A stretch of 40,380 nucleotides of DNA from Lithacetigena sp037446255 [NCBI: Coprothermobacterota bacterium] (GCA_037446255.1 JBBIIY010000011.1:1-40380), one strand, 5' to 3'. Positions 18,983 to 26,942 are shown, counted from the first letter of the stretch. Notes: generated by a model from the letters alone, not told the origin. Made by a program: numbers and translations.

Positions 18983-19759
18983 CTATACGTTAAGTAACTC
19001 TTTTTTAATCTTACTTAATGCCCGTCTTTGCAGCCTTGAAACCTGTACCTGGGAAACTCCTAATTTTTTGGCAATGTCGGCTTGTGGAAGGTGGTCATAA
19101 AATCTCCACTTAATAACCTGTCTCTCGTTACCGGGAAGCTTCTCTATAGCAGTTTTTAAAAATAACCTTTCATCTTCATTTTCCTTATCATAGGAATTGA
19201 ATGAAGCTATTTCGTTTAATGGTCTTGACTTTTCATCGTCATCATTAAAGGCAGTATCAAGAGAAAGAGCATCATAAGATGCTCCGGCTGACATCGCTTC
19301 CATTGCCTCTTCTTCCGTAATCCCAAGTTCATGAGCAATTTCGCTATACTTGGGAGTTCTTCCTAACTCTTGAGATAACCGGTCCGCAGATTTTTGTATT
19401 TTTAACCCTAACTCTTGTAATCTTCTCGGTACCTTAATATCCCAACTGCTATCCCTGAGATATCTTTTCATTTCACCCAGTATGGTAGGAATAGCAAAAG
19501 AAAGAAAATCTTTTTTTAAAGAAGGGTCAAATCTTCTAATTGCTTGAACTAAACCGAGAAAACCAACCTGTTCCAGGTCTTCCTTATTTTTATAAGATTT
19601 GAATTTACGAGCTAAATAATAAACAATTCCTGCGTAATGACGTATTAAGTCCTCAAGTTTACTCTCATCTTTTTCATTTTTATAGTTGAGTAAAAGTCTT
19701 TCTATATGTTCTTTACTTTTTTGTTCTACCTCACCTGGAAGAAGCAGCATATTTAACAA
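18983..19759 (-). CDS. RNA polymerase sigma factor of the SigB/SigF/SigG family
   Basis: 258-residue group 3 sigma factor. Region 2 is LIRHYAGIVYYLARKF...EDLEQVGFLGLVQAIRRFDP...FLSFAIPTILGEMKRYLRD (about 43-119). Region 3 follows (VPRRLQEL...YSEIAHELGITEEE), and region 4 is LPGNERQVIKWRFYDHLPQ plus the helix-turn-helix ADIAKKLGVSQVQVSRLQRRAL. This layout and the adjacent RsbW-like gene place it in the general-stress/sporulation group, but the sequence does not say which. The start may be TTG at 19759 or ATG at 19750. It overlaps the RsbW-like gene by 20-29 bp, so the two are probably coupled. Confidence 0.88.
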   Translation of the reverse strand: MLNMLLLPGEVEQKSKEHIERLLLNYKNEKDESKLEDLIRHYAGIVYYLARKFKSYKNKEDLEQVGFLGLVQAIRRFDPSLKKDFLSFAIPTILGEMKRYLRDSSWDIKVPRRLQELGLKIQKSADRLSQELGRTPKYSEIAHELGITEEEAMEAMSAGASYDALSLDTAFNDDDEKSRPLNEIASFNSYDKENEDERLFLKTAIEKLPGNERQVIKWRFYDHLPQADIAKKLGVSQVQVSRLQRRALSKIKKELLNV

Positions 19760-20099
19760 TTCTTACCAATACCCCCCTTCTGGTATCTGTTTTTTCAACA
19801 TTATCAGCCAAACAACTAAGTAAAATATTGGTAATTTCCTTTTCTAAAAAGCACGAATACCTTCGGGGAATTTCCATCAGCAAGTAAAACACTTCGTCTT
19901 TCATTTCATAGGAGACTCTTATTGTTCCACGTTTTACTTCGTTATCAAGTAAGCAACTCATTACTTCAGCAACAAAAAGTTTTAAATCTTCAACCTCCTC
20001 AAAACCAAGACCAGCTTGAGTGGCTGCACCAGAAACAAACAACCTGAATTGGGTCAAAAATGATTCTTCCAGGGGAAGTATCAAAAAAGCCTTACTCAC
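19731..20099 (-). CDS. Degenerate RsbW/SpoIIAB-like protein (HATPase_c_2 fold, probable anti-sigma partner)
   Basis: 122-residue protein upstream of, and overlapping, the sigma gene. The segments FLTQFRLFVSGAATQAGLGFEEVEDLKLFVAEVM resemble the N-terminal half of SpoIIAB/RsbW. The N-box (ExxxN) reads EVMSC: the Mg-binding Asn is replaced by Cys, and no DxGxG or GxG lid motif can be recognised further on. It is therefore doubtful that it binds ATP or is a kinase. A sigma-binding role is inferred from position and fold similarity only. The start is GTG, overlapping the ytxH stop as GTGA. Confidence 0.6.
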   Translation of the reverse strand: MSKAFLILPLEESFLTQFRLFVSGAATQAGLGFEEVEDLKLFVAEVMSCLLDNEVKRGTIRVSYEMKDEVFYLLMEIPRRYSCFLEKEITNILLSCLADNVEKTDTRRGVLVRIVKYAASSR

Positions 20100-20326
20100 T
20101 TTTCTTCTTCCAATATTATTTCTTCTTCAGTCTTTAAGGTTTCTCCGATTGCCTTTCTTAACTCGTCAACCTTTTTAATTAACTCGTTGGAAGCAGTTTT
20201 ACTGGTTTGTACGATTTTTTTTCTGGTCTCTTCACCAGTTTCAGGAGCATATAACACTCCAAATACTCCTCCGATTACTAATCCGGCAATAAACCAACCA
20301 AAATTGTCAAACATTCTGTCAGACAT
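20096..20326 (-). CDS. YtxH-domain small membrane protein
   Basis: 76 residues: one N-terminal membrane segment rich in Gly (FGWFIAGLVIGGVFGVLYAP, 9-28), then the YtxH signature PETGEETRKKI and a charged, probably helical tail. In Bacillus the ytxGHJ genes belong to the SigB/SigH regulon, and ytxG is DUF948, the same pairing as here. The biochemical role is unknown. AGGAGG lies eight bases before the ATG. The gene starts only a few bases after the DUF948-like gene and overlaps the RsbW-like gene. Confidence 0.8.
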   Translation of the reverse strand: MSDRMFDNFGWFIAGLVIGGVFGVLYAPETGEETRKKIVQTSKTASNELIKKVDELRKAIGETLKTEEEIILEEEK

Positions 20327-20330
20327 TTCA

Positions 20331-20657
20331 TTAACCTCCTTTCTTTTTAAGAATTGAAGATGTTTTTTTGCTTATATCCACTATCATTTTAATAGTGCTC
20401 AAAAAAGATAAAGCACCAGTAATCTGAGGCAATAGATGGGTAGAAACTTTTACTTTATTCAATATTACCCTGGAATCTCGTAAAAGTCCTTTCCCCTCTC
20501 GGATTATCTCCTTACCTTCATTTTCTACAAAGTAGTTCAATTCTTTACTGATTTTATCCATCTTATTTACCAATAATTTAGTACTCACTAGAAAAACGAT
20601 CAGCGTAATCCACAGGGGAAATCCTATAAAAACAATTAATACCCAGTTATCTACCAT
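20331..20657 (-). CDS. DUF948-like (YtxG-type) membrane protein
   Basis: 108 residues with an N-terminal membrane segment (about 5-28) followed by an amphipathic helical region with LVNKMDKISKELN and an ENEGKEIIREGKGLLRDS stretch, as in DUF948 proteins. No catalytic motif is visible. It overlaps the end of rseC by 11 bp and is followed four bases later by ytxH. The assignment rests on the pattern and on the DUF948-YtxH pairing. Confidence 0.65.
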   Translation of the reverse strand: MVDNWVLIVFIGFPLWITLIVFLVSTKLLVNKMDKISKELNYFVENEGKEIIREGKGLLRDSRVILNKVKVSTHLLPQITGALSFLSTIKMIVDISKKTSSILKKKGG

Positions 20658-21072
20658 TACTAAAACCTCCTTTCCTTAACTCTATCACTTTAGGTTTAAA
20701 GGAAATGAATTTTCTTAAAAAATAAACACAACTTATACCTATTATAAAACCAATTGTTCCACCAAGCAAGTAGCCATAATTGGTATGGCTATGCAAAATA
20801 CCTCCGATTACCACTCCTGTAATTAAAGCTGTAGTGGGCATTAAAAAAACAATAGTAGATAACATAAATACAGATTGGTCAGGAATATCTACAACCGCCA
20901 TATCGCCTACAGAAGCTTTTTCCAGTAAATCATCAGGCAGATTGGCTTTCAAATTGGGTGTTCTTCTACTACAACCCCATCCACAACTCTCGCAATTTGA
21001 AGATTCCCCGGGAAAGCATTTTACCTCTACTTCTTTATTGTTAATAGAAACTACTTGTCCATGTCTATACAT
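20647..21072 (-). CDS. RseC/MucC-family membrane protein
   Basis: 141 residues. The N-terminal 60-residue cytoplasmic part has a cysteine cluster (Cys27, Cys30, Cys34 in NCESCGWGCS) typical of RseC, followed by two membrane segments (about 68-90 and 96-116). RseC modulates the RseA/sigma-E pathway in enterobacteria and is linked to Rnf-type electron transfer and SoxR reduction; here its target is unknown. It heads a five-gene overlapping run ending in a sigma factor. No Shine-Dalgarno is seen before its ATG. The predicted structured RNA ends 20 bases upstream. Confidence 0.85.
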   Translation of the reverse strand: MYRHGQVVSINNKEVEVKCFPGESSNCESCGWGCSRRTPNLKANLPDDLLEKASVGDMAVVDIPDQSVFMLSTIVFLMPTTALITGVVIGGILHSHTNYGYLLGGTIGFIIGISCVYFLRKFISFKPKVIELRKGGFSNGR

Positions 21073-21092
21073 TATTAATATGAATAAAGTTA

Positions 21093-21225
21093 CCCGCCGT
21101 GCCGTTTGGCTTGAACATTACAAACCTGTGCCAAAAAGTGGTATCCATTAGAGCGTTTCTGCTGGATCCTATATGTCTGTGTTAGGTTGTATGTCTTGCC
21201 TTAACACGCACACGGCAGGATTCCT
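21093..21225 (-). ncRNA. Predicted structured RNA / leader upstream of rseC
   Basis: From an apparent start near 21225 the minus strand can fold into a closed multi-branch structure. P1 pairs 21219-21211 (CCTGCCGTG) with 21101-21093, 9 bp with one G-U. P2 is GTGTTAaGG (21207-21199) with CCTAACAC (21186-21179). P3 is GGATCCA (21169-21163) with TGGATaCC (21147-21140). P5 is GGTTTG (21126-21121) with CAAGCC (21113-21108), also with a G-U and a 7-base loop. Both G-U pairs become A-C mismatches on the plus strand, so the minus strand is favoured. No U-run terminator follows; the RNA may read into rseC as a leader. It matches no riboswitch I recognise. The closing stem and the last hairpin faintly recall 6S RNA, but it is about 50 bases too short. 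Confidence 0.45.
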
Positions 21226-21231
21226 TAAAGC

Positions 21232-21240
21232 ATTATAGCA
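21232..21240 (-). promoter_or_regulatory. Extended -10 promoter for the structured RNA and rseC operon
   Basis: Minus-strand TGCTATAAT is an exact extended -10 (TGnTATAAT). It predicts a start at 21225-21226, five or six bases before the first paired base of the predicted RNA. No -35 match is found at 16-18 bp. Confidence 0.55.
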
Positions 21241-21373
21241 CATTTCAAGATTGCCAGGATAATTAAGTAATGGAGAAAATAATTTTCCTACTCTCTATTA
21301 CCGTTCTTATCCCTATAAGGGGTATATACTGTACTTAAGGTTTACTTGACGGTTGAGGGTACAGATCTTTTGG
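21241..21373. other. Gene-free stretch between rhomboid gene and rseC promoter
   Basis: With 21073-21240 this makes a 301-bp gap. The part here contains a weak hairpin at the rhomboid stop (GGGTA/TACCC arms, no U-run) and a small CCC-TTATA-GGG hairpin around 21309-21319. No strong intrinsic terminator, conserved operator or open reading frame is seen. Confidence 0.5.
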
Positions 21374-22012
21374 TTACCCCTTTTTAGAATATTTTATTAG
21401 TGAAGCCCAGATATATCCAACTACAAATCCTCCCACATGTGCCCACCAGGCAACACCTCCCTCTGAAACTACACCCAGGCTGGAAAATCCATAGATTAAT
21501 TGAATAATAAACCATATACCCAAATATATATAAGCTGGTAAAGCCACTACCGTAATAAACAGACCAAGTGGTACTAAAGTAAGGATTTTAGCCCTGGGGT
21601 AAAGCACAAAGTACGAGCCTATAACTCCTGAAATAGCACCACTGGCTCCAATGAGTGGCAGGTTGGAGTTCAAGTCTAAAACCGCATGCAATAAAGTTGC
21701 TGTTACCCCAGCGGTTAAATACATAATAATATAGTTTAAATGCCCTAATCTGTCTTCTACATTATCTCCAAAAATCCAGAGAAAAAGCATATTTCCCAGG
21801 AGATGCATGAAACCCCCATGGATGAACATAGCGCTAAATATGTTAGGTAGGGAAATATTTGAAGGGATAAATCCATACTCCATTATGAAAGCCATATACC
21901 CTTTGGAAGAAAGAGAAAGCATAAAAAGATAAACAGCAATGTTTGCAAGTATCAGAGAAATATTAAAAATACAAAATGATTTTGCTAATATATTATCTTT
22001 TAATGGAATCAT
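21374..22012 (-). CDS. Rhomboid-family intramembrane serine protease
   Basis: 212-residue membrane protein with six predicted transmembrane segments. The catalytic dyad is visible as Ser124 in GASGAISG and His192 in AHVGGFVVG; the conserved FIHGGFMHLLGNMLFLWIFGDN block (64-85) supplies the oxyanion-side His65/His70/Asn74. Rhomboids cut substrates within the membrane; this one's substrate is unknown. The ATG abuts the rlmB TAG directly. Last gene of the clpC-to-rhomboid run. Confidence 0.92.
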   Translation of the reverse strand: MIPLKDNILAKSFCIFNISLILANIAVYLFMLSLSSKGYMAFIMEYGFIPSNISLPNIFSAMFIHGGFMHLLGNMLFLWIFGDNVEDRLGHLNYIIMYLTAGVTATLLHAVLDLNSNLPLIGASGAISGVIGSYFVLYPRAKILTLVPLGLFITVVALPAYIYLGIWFIIQLIYGFSSLGVVSEGGVAWWAHVGGFVVGYIWASLIKYSKKG

Positions 22013-22759
22013 CTATTGGTAAAATCTTTGCTTTACAGCTTCGAATAAAACAACTGCCGTAGCTACCGATACATTCAAACTGGTTACTCTCCCCAGCATA
22101 GGAATCTTTACCAGAAAATCACATTCTTTAACAATATTATCTCTAAGCCCTTTACCTTCACTACCTACTACCAGGACTAAAGGCATCTTTAAATCTACTT
22201 CAAAATATTCCTTATCACTTTTCATATGTGCGCCTATAATCCAGAAACCTTTCTCTTTAAAAACTTTTAAAGATGCCAGAAGATTTTTTACTCTGACAAT
22301 TTTTAAGTGGAACACAGCACCTGAGGAAGCTTTGGCTACTATCCCGGTTATGGGTGCAGTTCTCCTCTCACACATAATAACACCACTTACCCCGGCACCT
22401 TCAGCAGAACGCATAATCGCACCCAAATTATAAGGGTCCACTATTTCATCCAGTGCCAGAATTATAGGATAGGAGCACTTTATAGATTCAAGCAAAATTT
22501 CCTCTATATTGGAAAAAGGAAAAGTTGAGGTTATAGCAATAATTCCCTGATGATGTCTTGAACCGCAGGTATAGGTAAGTGTATCTTCACTTACTCTTCT
22601 TACAGGGAGGTTATGAGCTTTTATCTCTTTTACAAGGTTATCGTTAAAATACTTACTAAGGTAAACTTCCTCAATAAATTTACCAGCTTTAAGAGCTTCG
22701 CTTACTACTCTTTTACCGAATATTATTTCTCTTTGTATTTCGGTAGAATCTTGTTCCAT
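22013..22759 (-). CDS. rlmB: 23S rRNA 2'-O-methyltransferase RlmB / TrmH-family SPOUT methyltransferase
   Basis: 248 residues: an N-terminal L30e-like substrate-binding domain (about 12-75), then the knotted SPOUT domain. Motif 1 is DPYNLGAIMRSAEGAG, motif 2 VLVVGSEGKGLRD, motif 3 MLGRVTSLNVSVATAVVLFE. It probably methylates ribose 2'-OH of 23S rRNA (Gm2251 in E. coli); the exact target is inferred from family and from its usual place after cysS. The start ATG lies 47 bp inside cysS, which is a long overlap, with AGGA eight bases before it. No later ATG precedes the conserved domain. Confidence 0.88.
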   Translation of the reverse strand: MEQDSTEIQREIIFGKRVVSEALKAGKFIEEVYLSKYFNDNLVKEIKAHNLPVRRVSEDTLTYTCGSRHHQGIIAITSTFPFSNIEEILLESIKCSYPIILALDEIVDPYNLGAIMRSAEGAGVSGVIMCERRTAPITGIVAKASSGAVFHLKIVRVKNLLASLKVFKEKGFWIIGAHMKSDKEYFEVDLKMPLVLVVGSEGKGLRDNIVKECDFLVKIPMLGRVTSLNVSVATAVVLFEAVKQRFYQ

Positions 22760-24134
22760 AGGGGGAGTCCTGAATAATTAAGCCTGAATCCATCAAAGAT
22801 GTTCTAATTTGATCAGCTTCATCGTATTTTCCATTCATCCTCATATCTTGTCTATAGATTAAAATCATCTCAATTAATTTTCTAACTTCTTTATCTTCTT
22901 CCAATTGTAAACCTAATATTTCCAGGGCTAAAACTATTTCTTCCAATGCTTTACCCAGTAAAAGCTTAGAGCCGCCTTTTATCAGGTTAAGATCATTTAA
23001 AAACTGAAACAACACCCCTAAAGAACCAGCATAGTTAAAATCATCCGCTAAATGTTCTTTAAATCTGGCAATAAAGCTATCCAATACTTTTAAAATACCC
23101 TTATCTTCAGCATGTTCTACGCTACTACCCTGGTTTATCATCATTTTAAAATGGTAATAAAAATCTTTTAATTTAAGAAGTGTTTCAGCTCCTTCATCTA
23201 AAAGCTCGGGATAAAAATCCATTGGCCTGCTATAATGTGATTTGAGGAGGGTCATTCTGATAACCATCGGGTCATAAATCTGCAATACTTCTTTTAGAGA
23301 GATAGCATTCCCTACTGATTTAGACATCTTTGATTCTCGGAGATTAAATAATCCTGAATGCATAAAATACCTGGCATAAGGAGATTGTCCAGAGTACGCT
23401 TCTGACTGAGCTATTTCATTTTCGTGGTGAGGAAATACTAAATCTTGTCCTCCTCCATGAATATCAAAACCCATACCCAGATATTTTAAATTCATAGCAG
23501 AACATTCAATATGCCAACCTGGCCTGCCCGGTCCCCAAGGGCTATTCCAGTAAGGTTCAGAGGGTTTGGCAGATTTCCATAAAGCAAAATCAAGGGTATC
23601 TTCCTTAATTTCATTAGGCTCAATTCTTGCTCCTGACTTTAGTTCATCCAGTGATTGACCACTTAAAATTCCATAGGCAGGAAATTTTCTAACCCTAAAA
23701 TATATATCGCCACCTACCTCATAAGCAAAACCTTTACTCATCAGTACTTCAACCATTTCTATAATTTCCGGGATATGAGCTGAGGCTCTGGGATATAAAG
23801 ATGCGGGTTTAATATTTAGAGTTCTCATATCCTCAAGACAAGATTCAATATATCTCTCAGCTAAAAATTGGGGGTGCTCCCCGAAATTATTGGCTTTAGC
23901 AATAATCTTATCGTCAATATCTGTAAAGTTTACGAGATAAGTAACCTCATTGCCATAAACTTCTAATACCCTCCTGATAACATCAAAGGTTATAAAAGTT
24001 TTAGCATGCCCAAGATGAAGGTGATCTTGTGGTGTTAAACCGCAAACATACATACTAACTTCACCAGAACACTTACTCTGGAAAATTTCCTTTTTTCGGG
24101 TTAAAGAGTTATAAATTAAAACATTGTCTTTCAT
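22713..24134 (-). CDS. cysS: Cysteinyl-tRNA synthetase
   Basis: Class I synthetase, 473 residues, family length. The HIGH signature is HLGH (40-43). Zinc ligands include Cys31, the Cys in [12 protein letters not shown] and the His-rich [14 protein letters not shown]. The KMSKS loop reads [10 protein letters not shown]. The C-terminal DALR region and the end [13 protein letters not shown] are typical. The ATG is preceded by AAGG at short distance; the gap to the upstream membrane-peptide gene is 11 bp. Confidence 0.97.
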   Translation of the reverse strand: MKDNVLIYNSLTRKKEIFQSKCSGEVSMYVCGLTPQDHLHLGHAKTFITFDVIRRVLEVYGNEVTYLVNFTDIDDKIIAKANNFGEHPQFLAERYIESCLEDMRTLNIKPASLYPRASAHIPEIIEMVEVLMSKGFAYEVGGDIYFRVRKFPAYGILSGQSLDELKSGARIEPNEIKEDTLDFALWKSAKPSEPYWNSPWGPGRPGWHIECSAMNLKYLGMGFDIHGGGQDLVFPHHENEIAQSEAYSGQSPYARYFMHSGLFNLRESKMSKSVGNAISLKEVLQIYDPMVIRMTLLKSHYSRPMDFYPELLDEGAETLLKLKDFYYHFKMMINQGSSVEHAEDKGILKVLDSFIARFKEHLADDFNYAGSLGVLFQFLNDLNLIKGGSKLLLGKALEEIVLALEILGLQLEEDKEVRKLIEMILIYRQDMRMNGKYDEADQIRTSLMDSGLIIQDSPYGTRFYRNTKRNNIR

Positions 24135-24145
24135 CTTACCTTCAT

Positions 24146-24349
24146 TTAATCCATAAGTGGAGGCGATATAGGGTCACGAGGAATAGTATCATTTGGCGGG
24201 TTAATATGGTTAAAATCATTCAGGATTTCATTTTCACTCTGATTAAAAAAATGATTATATAACGCCGCTCCAAATAAAAGAGCCATCAAAACAGTTGTTA
24301 ATGCTAAAACAGTAATTACTTTTTTAATAACAATATTATTGTCTTTCAT
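24146..24349 (-). CDS. Small single-pass membrane protein, unknown
   Basis: 67 residues. A basic start (KDNNIVIKK) is followed by one hydrophobic segment (about 11-31, VITVLALTTVLMALLFGAALY) and a Pro/Asn/Asp-rich tail (NPPNDTIPRDPISPP). This suggests a membrane-anchored peptide with an extracytoplasmic tail. It overlaps the end of gltX by 14 bp and is followed 11 bp later by cysS, so it would be co-transcribed. No ribosome binding site is evident. Bacillota usually carry cysE in this position. No family was recognised. Confidence 0.55.
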   Translation of the reverse strand: MKDNNIVIKKVITVLALTTVLMALLFGAALYNHFFNQSENEILNDFNHINPPNDTIPRDPISPPLMD

Positions 24350-25772
24350 GATTTAAAAGTATAGCATCTAACCTTTTTAAAACTTCATCTCTTCCCAGAG
24401 AAGACATTATGATATTTAATTCCACCCCTTTTTCTTCCCCTGTTAGGGTTTTTCTGATTAAAGGCAGGTAACCCTTCTTAGGTAACCCTAATTGTAGAGA
24501 TAAATCATTCAAAAAATTGTTAGTGTCGTCAAAATTAAGGTCCTCTTGCCACAGGAAAACAGTTTTTCTTACTCCTTCTAAAATTTCTTTTTCGGAAGGT
24601 GATATAGAAAATAATTCCGGAGAGTTAAAGTAAAACCTGATTCTTGCAGGTAACTCTTCCAACATATGAAGACTGCTTTTAATTGAATTTATTAACTTAC
24701 TGAGTCTATTATCGTTTTTATCAGCCTGGTAGCCAGCCTTTGAAAGGTATGGCATTGACATATCCAAAATCTCTTTTTCATTCAGGTTAGAAATGTGGTG
24801 ATGGTTGATCCATTTAAGTTTCTCATCGTCAAAAATAGCAGGACTTTTACCGACTCGACTTAAATCAAATACTCTTATTAACGTCTCTAAATCAAATAGT
24901 TCTCTTTCATCTCCCGCTGACCATCCTAATAATGCAAGGTAGTTGGTAATTGACTGAGGTAAGTAACCCAACTCACGATATTCGTGGACTGCCATAGCTC
25001 CATGCCTTTTGCTTAATTTTGATTTATCTTTTCCCAGTACCATTGGAAGGTGACCAAAGTATGGCATATTCCACCCTAATTCCTGATAAACAACTATCTG
25101 CCTCGGTGTATTGCCATGGAGGTGGTCTTCGCCTCTTATCACATGGGTAATTTTCATCAGGTAATCATCAATTACCACCGCAAAATTATAGGTGGGTGTT
25201 TTATCGCTTCTCTGGATTATGAAATCATCAAGATCCTGATAGGTAAAAGTAAGGTTACCCCGAATAATATCTTCAACAACTATTTCTCCCTGTAATGGTG
25301 TTTTAATCCTGATAGCTGGCACCAGGCCTTTTTCACTCAACTTAACCCTTTCAGTGTCGCTTAATTCTCTGCATCTCCGGTTATAACGGGGAATAACTCC
25401 CCTGGCTAATGCTTCCTCTCTCTCTTTCTCTAAAAAATCAGCAGAACAAAAACATTCATAGGCTTTATTCTCTTTTAATAGTGCTTGCGCATACTCCTGA
25501 TAAATAGCAAATCTTTCAGACTGCCTGTAAGGAGCATAGGGGCCTCCTATATCAGGTCCTTCGTCCCATTTTAGTCCCATCCATAATAAATCTTCCATCA
25601 TAGCAATTTCATATTCTTTTTTACTTCTTGTGAGGTCTGTGTCTTCAATCCTTAATACAAAAACACCTTTTTCTTTTCTAACAAATAACCAATTGAAAAT
25701 TGCGGTTCTAGCGTTTCCCAGATGAAAAAAACCGGTGGGGCTCGGTGGAAACCTAACTCTAATGTTACTCAT
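24336..25772 (-). CDS. gltX: Glutamyl-tRNA synthetase
   Basis: Class I synthetase, 478 residues. HIGH is HLGN (17-20) within FPPSPTGFFHLGNARTA, and KMSKS is KLSKR (252-256) within KSKLSKRHGA. A GEDHLHGNTPRQ block precedes it. The C-terminal anticodon-binding part is present. Many bacteria with this gene order use it also to make Glu-tRNA-Gln for amidation, which cannot be judged from this window. The ATG overlaps the ispF stop by 8 bp. Confidence 0.97.
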   Translation of the reverse strand: MSNIRVRFPPSPTGFFHLGNARTAIFNWLFVRKEKGVFVLRIEDTDLTRSKKEYEIAMMEDLLWMGLKWDEGPDIGGPYAPYRQSERFAIYQEYAQALLKENKAYECFCSADFLEKEREEALARGVIPRYNRRCRELSDTERVKLSEKGLVPAIRIKTPLQGEIVVEDIIRGNLTFTYQDLDDFIIQRSDKTPTYNFAVVIDDYLMKITHVIRGEDHLHGNTPRQIVVYQELGWNMPYFGHLPMVLGKDKSKLSKRHGAMAVHEYRELGYLPQSITNYLALLGWSAGDERELFDLETLIRVFDLSRVGKSPAIFDDEKLKWINHHHISNLNEKEILDMSMPYLSKAGYQADKNDNRLSKLINSIKSSLHMLEELPARIRFYFNSPELFSISPSEKEILEGVRKTVFLWQEDLNFDDTNNFLNDLSLQLGLPKKGYLPLIRKTLTGEEKGVELNIIMSSLGRDEVLKRLDAILLNHERQ

Positions 25773-26250
25773 TGGTTGTTTTCTCCCTTAACATGCAGAC
25801 TGCATAAGCTTCAATTCCTTTTTTCCTGCCAATAGGGCCCAAACCCTCGCTGGTAGTAGCTTTTACATTAATTTTATTACAATCTATTTCTAAAATCCGA
25901 GAAATATTATTTTTCATAATTTCATAAAAATCCTTCAAAACCGGTGACTCAGCAACAATAGTTATGTCAATGTTTAATATAGAATAATTATTTTCCAGTA
26001 AATTTACCTTTATCTTATTTAAAAGAATAAGACTTGATATATTCATATATTCTTTTTCACCGGGGGGGAACAATAAACCAATATCTCCTTTCCCCATGGC
26101 ACCCAGCAAGGCATCCATCAGCGCATGTATTACTACATCAGCATCTGAGTGCCCTTTTAAGCCTTTAAAGTAGTCAATTACCTGACCTCCCAGGGTTAAT
26201 CGCCTTCCTTTTTTTAAAGGGTGAATGTCATAACCAAAGCCAACTCTCAT
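25765..26250 (-). CDS. ispF: 2-C-methyl-D-erythritol 2,4-cyclodiphosphate synthase
   Basis: Fifth enzyme of the MEP isoprenoid pathway, 161 residues. Metal and substrate residues Asp8/His10 (GYDIH), the GHSDADV segment (33-39) and His42 are intact, and the central GDIGLLFPPGEKEY motif has the FPPG variant seen in some anaerobes. It overlaps ispD by an ATGA junction, so ispD and ispF are separate but coupled here rather than fused. Confidence 0.96.
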   Translation of the reverse strand: MRVGFGYDIHPLKKGRRLTLGGQVIDYFKGLKGHSDADVVIHALMDALLGAMGKGDIGLLFPPGEKEYMNISSLILLNKIKVNLLENNYSILNIDITIVAESPVLKDFYEIMKNNISRILEIDCNKINVKATTSEGLGPIGRKKGIEAYAVCMLREKTTNE

Positions 26251-26942
26251 TTTTTATTTCTTCCGAGTAAATATTCAGTAAAGGCAATGTCCTCTTTAAT
26301 AGTAACCTTTATATTTTCGGGATCACCGGGTACGAGGTAAACAGAATAACCAGCAGCATAAACCAGTGAACCTTCATCAGAAAAACTTTCCCAGTTTTCA
26401 ACTCTTTGATAGGCAGTTTTTAACAAATCCTTTTTAAAACCCTGCGGGGTTTGCACTAATCTTAAATATTCCCTGTTTAAAGAATAAGAGAGCCTTCCCT
26501 CAGGGTCAACCACCGCTACATTGTCAAACACATTTAATACAGGAACTGCACATCCTTTTTCTTCTGTGGTAATGAGTATGTTTTGAATTAAATCGTGAGA
26601 TATAGCTGGTCTGGCTCCATCGTGGATTAACACCATATCCACTTCCTCGCAGATTGATTTATATCCGTTGTATACGGAAATAGCCCTTGTTCTGCCGCCC
26701 TCTTCTATTCTTAAATCCTTCTCGCAATAGTTTATAGGTAAAATTTTACTGAATAACTCCATCTCTCCTTCAGGTACCACTACCACGATAGGATTTAAAC
26801 CTTTATATTTAAGAAAATTCCTCAGCGTATATAGAATAAGAGGTTCATCTTTAATGAAAGATAATAGTTTCTTTTCTGGAGATAAATATCTGAGACCAAG
26901 ACCTGCAGCAGGAATAATAACACCCGTTTTTATTGTCTTCAT
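26247..26942 (-). CDS. ispD: 2-C-methyl-D-erythritol 4-phosphate cytidylyltransferase
   Basis: 231-residue nucleotidyltransferase making CDP-methylerythritol in the MEP pathway. The CTP-binding N-terminus is PAAGLGLRY with Arg18 and a Lys24/Lys25 pair in SPEKK. Later come IHDGARP (substrate-binding), QTPQGFKKD, and SDEGSLVYAAG followed by NIKVT. The usual DTIK-type loop reads FDNV, a divergence. Both ends of the gene are ATGA junctions with the PIN-TRAM gene and ispF. Confidence 0.93.
   Translation of the reverse strand: MKTIKTGVIIPAAGLGLRYLSPEKKLLSFIKDEPLILYTLRNFLKYKGLNPIVVVVPEGEMELFSKILPINYCEKDLRIEEGGRTRAISVYNGYKSICEEVDMVLIHDGARPAISHDLIQNILITTEEKGCAVPVLNVFDNVAVVDPEGRLSYSLNREYLRLVQTPQGFKKDLLKTAYQRVENWESFSDEGSLVYAAGYSVYLVPGDPENIKVTIKEDIAFTEYLLGRNKK

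Noticed and set aside
20780-21151. Plus-strand 123-codon frame opposite rseC and part of the structured RNA
   Set aside because: It is an antisense shadow of rseC without a recognisable protein pattern or ribosome binding site.
21093-21219. Calling the predicted RNA a 6S RNA
   Set aside because: The closing stem and the 3' hairpin are suggestive, but the element is about 50 bases shorter than 6S RNAs and folds as several hairpins; left unassigned.
21093-21219. Structured RNA on the plus strand
   Set aside because: Two G-U pairs of the minus-strand fold become A-C mismatches, and the extended -10 promoter points along the minus strand.
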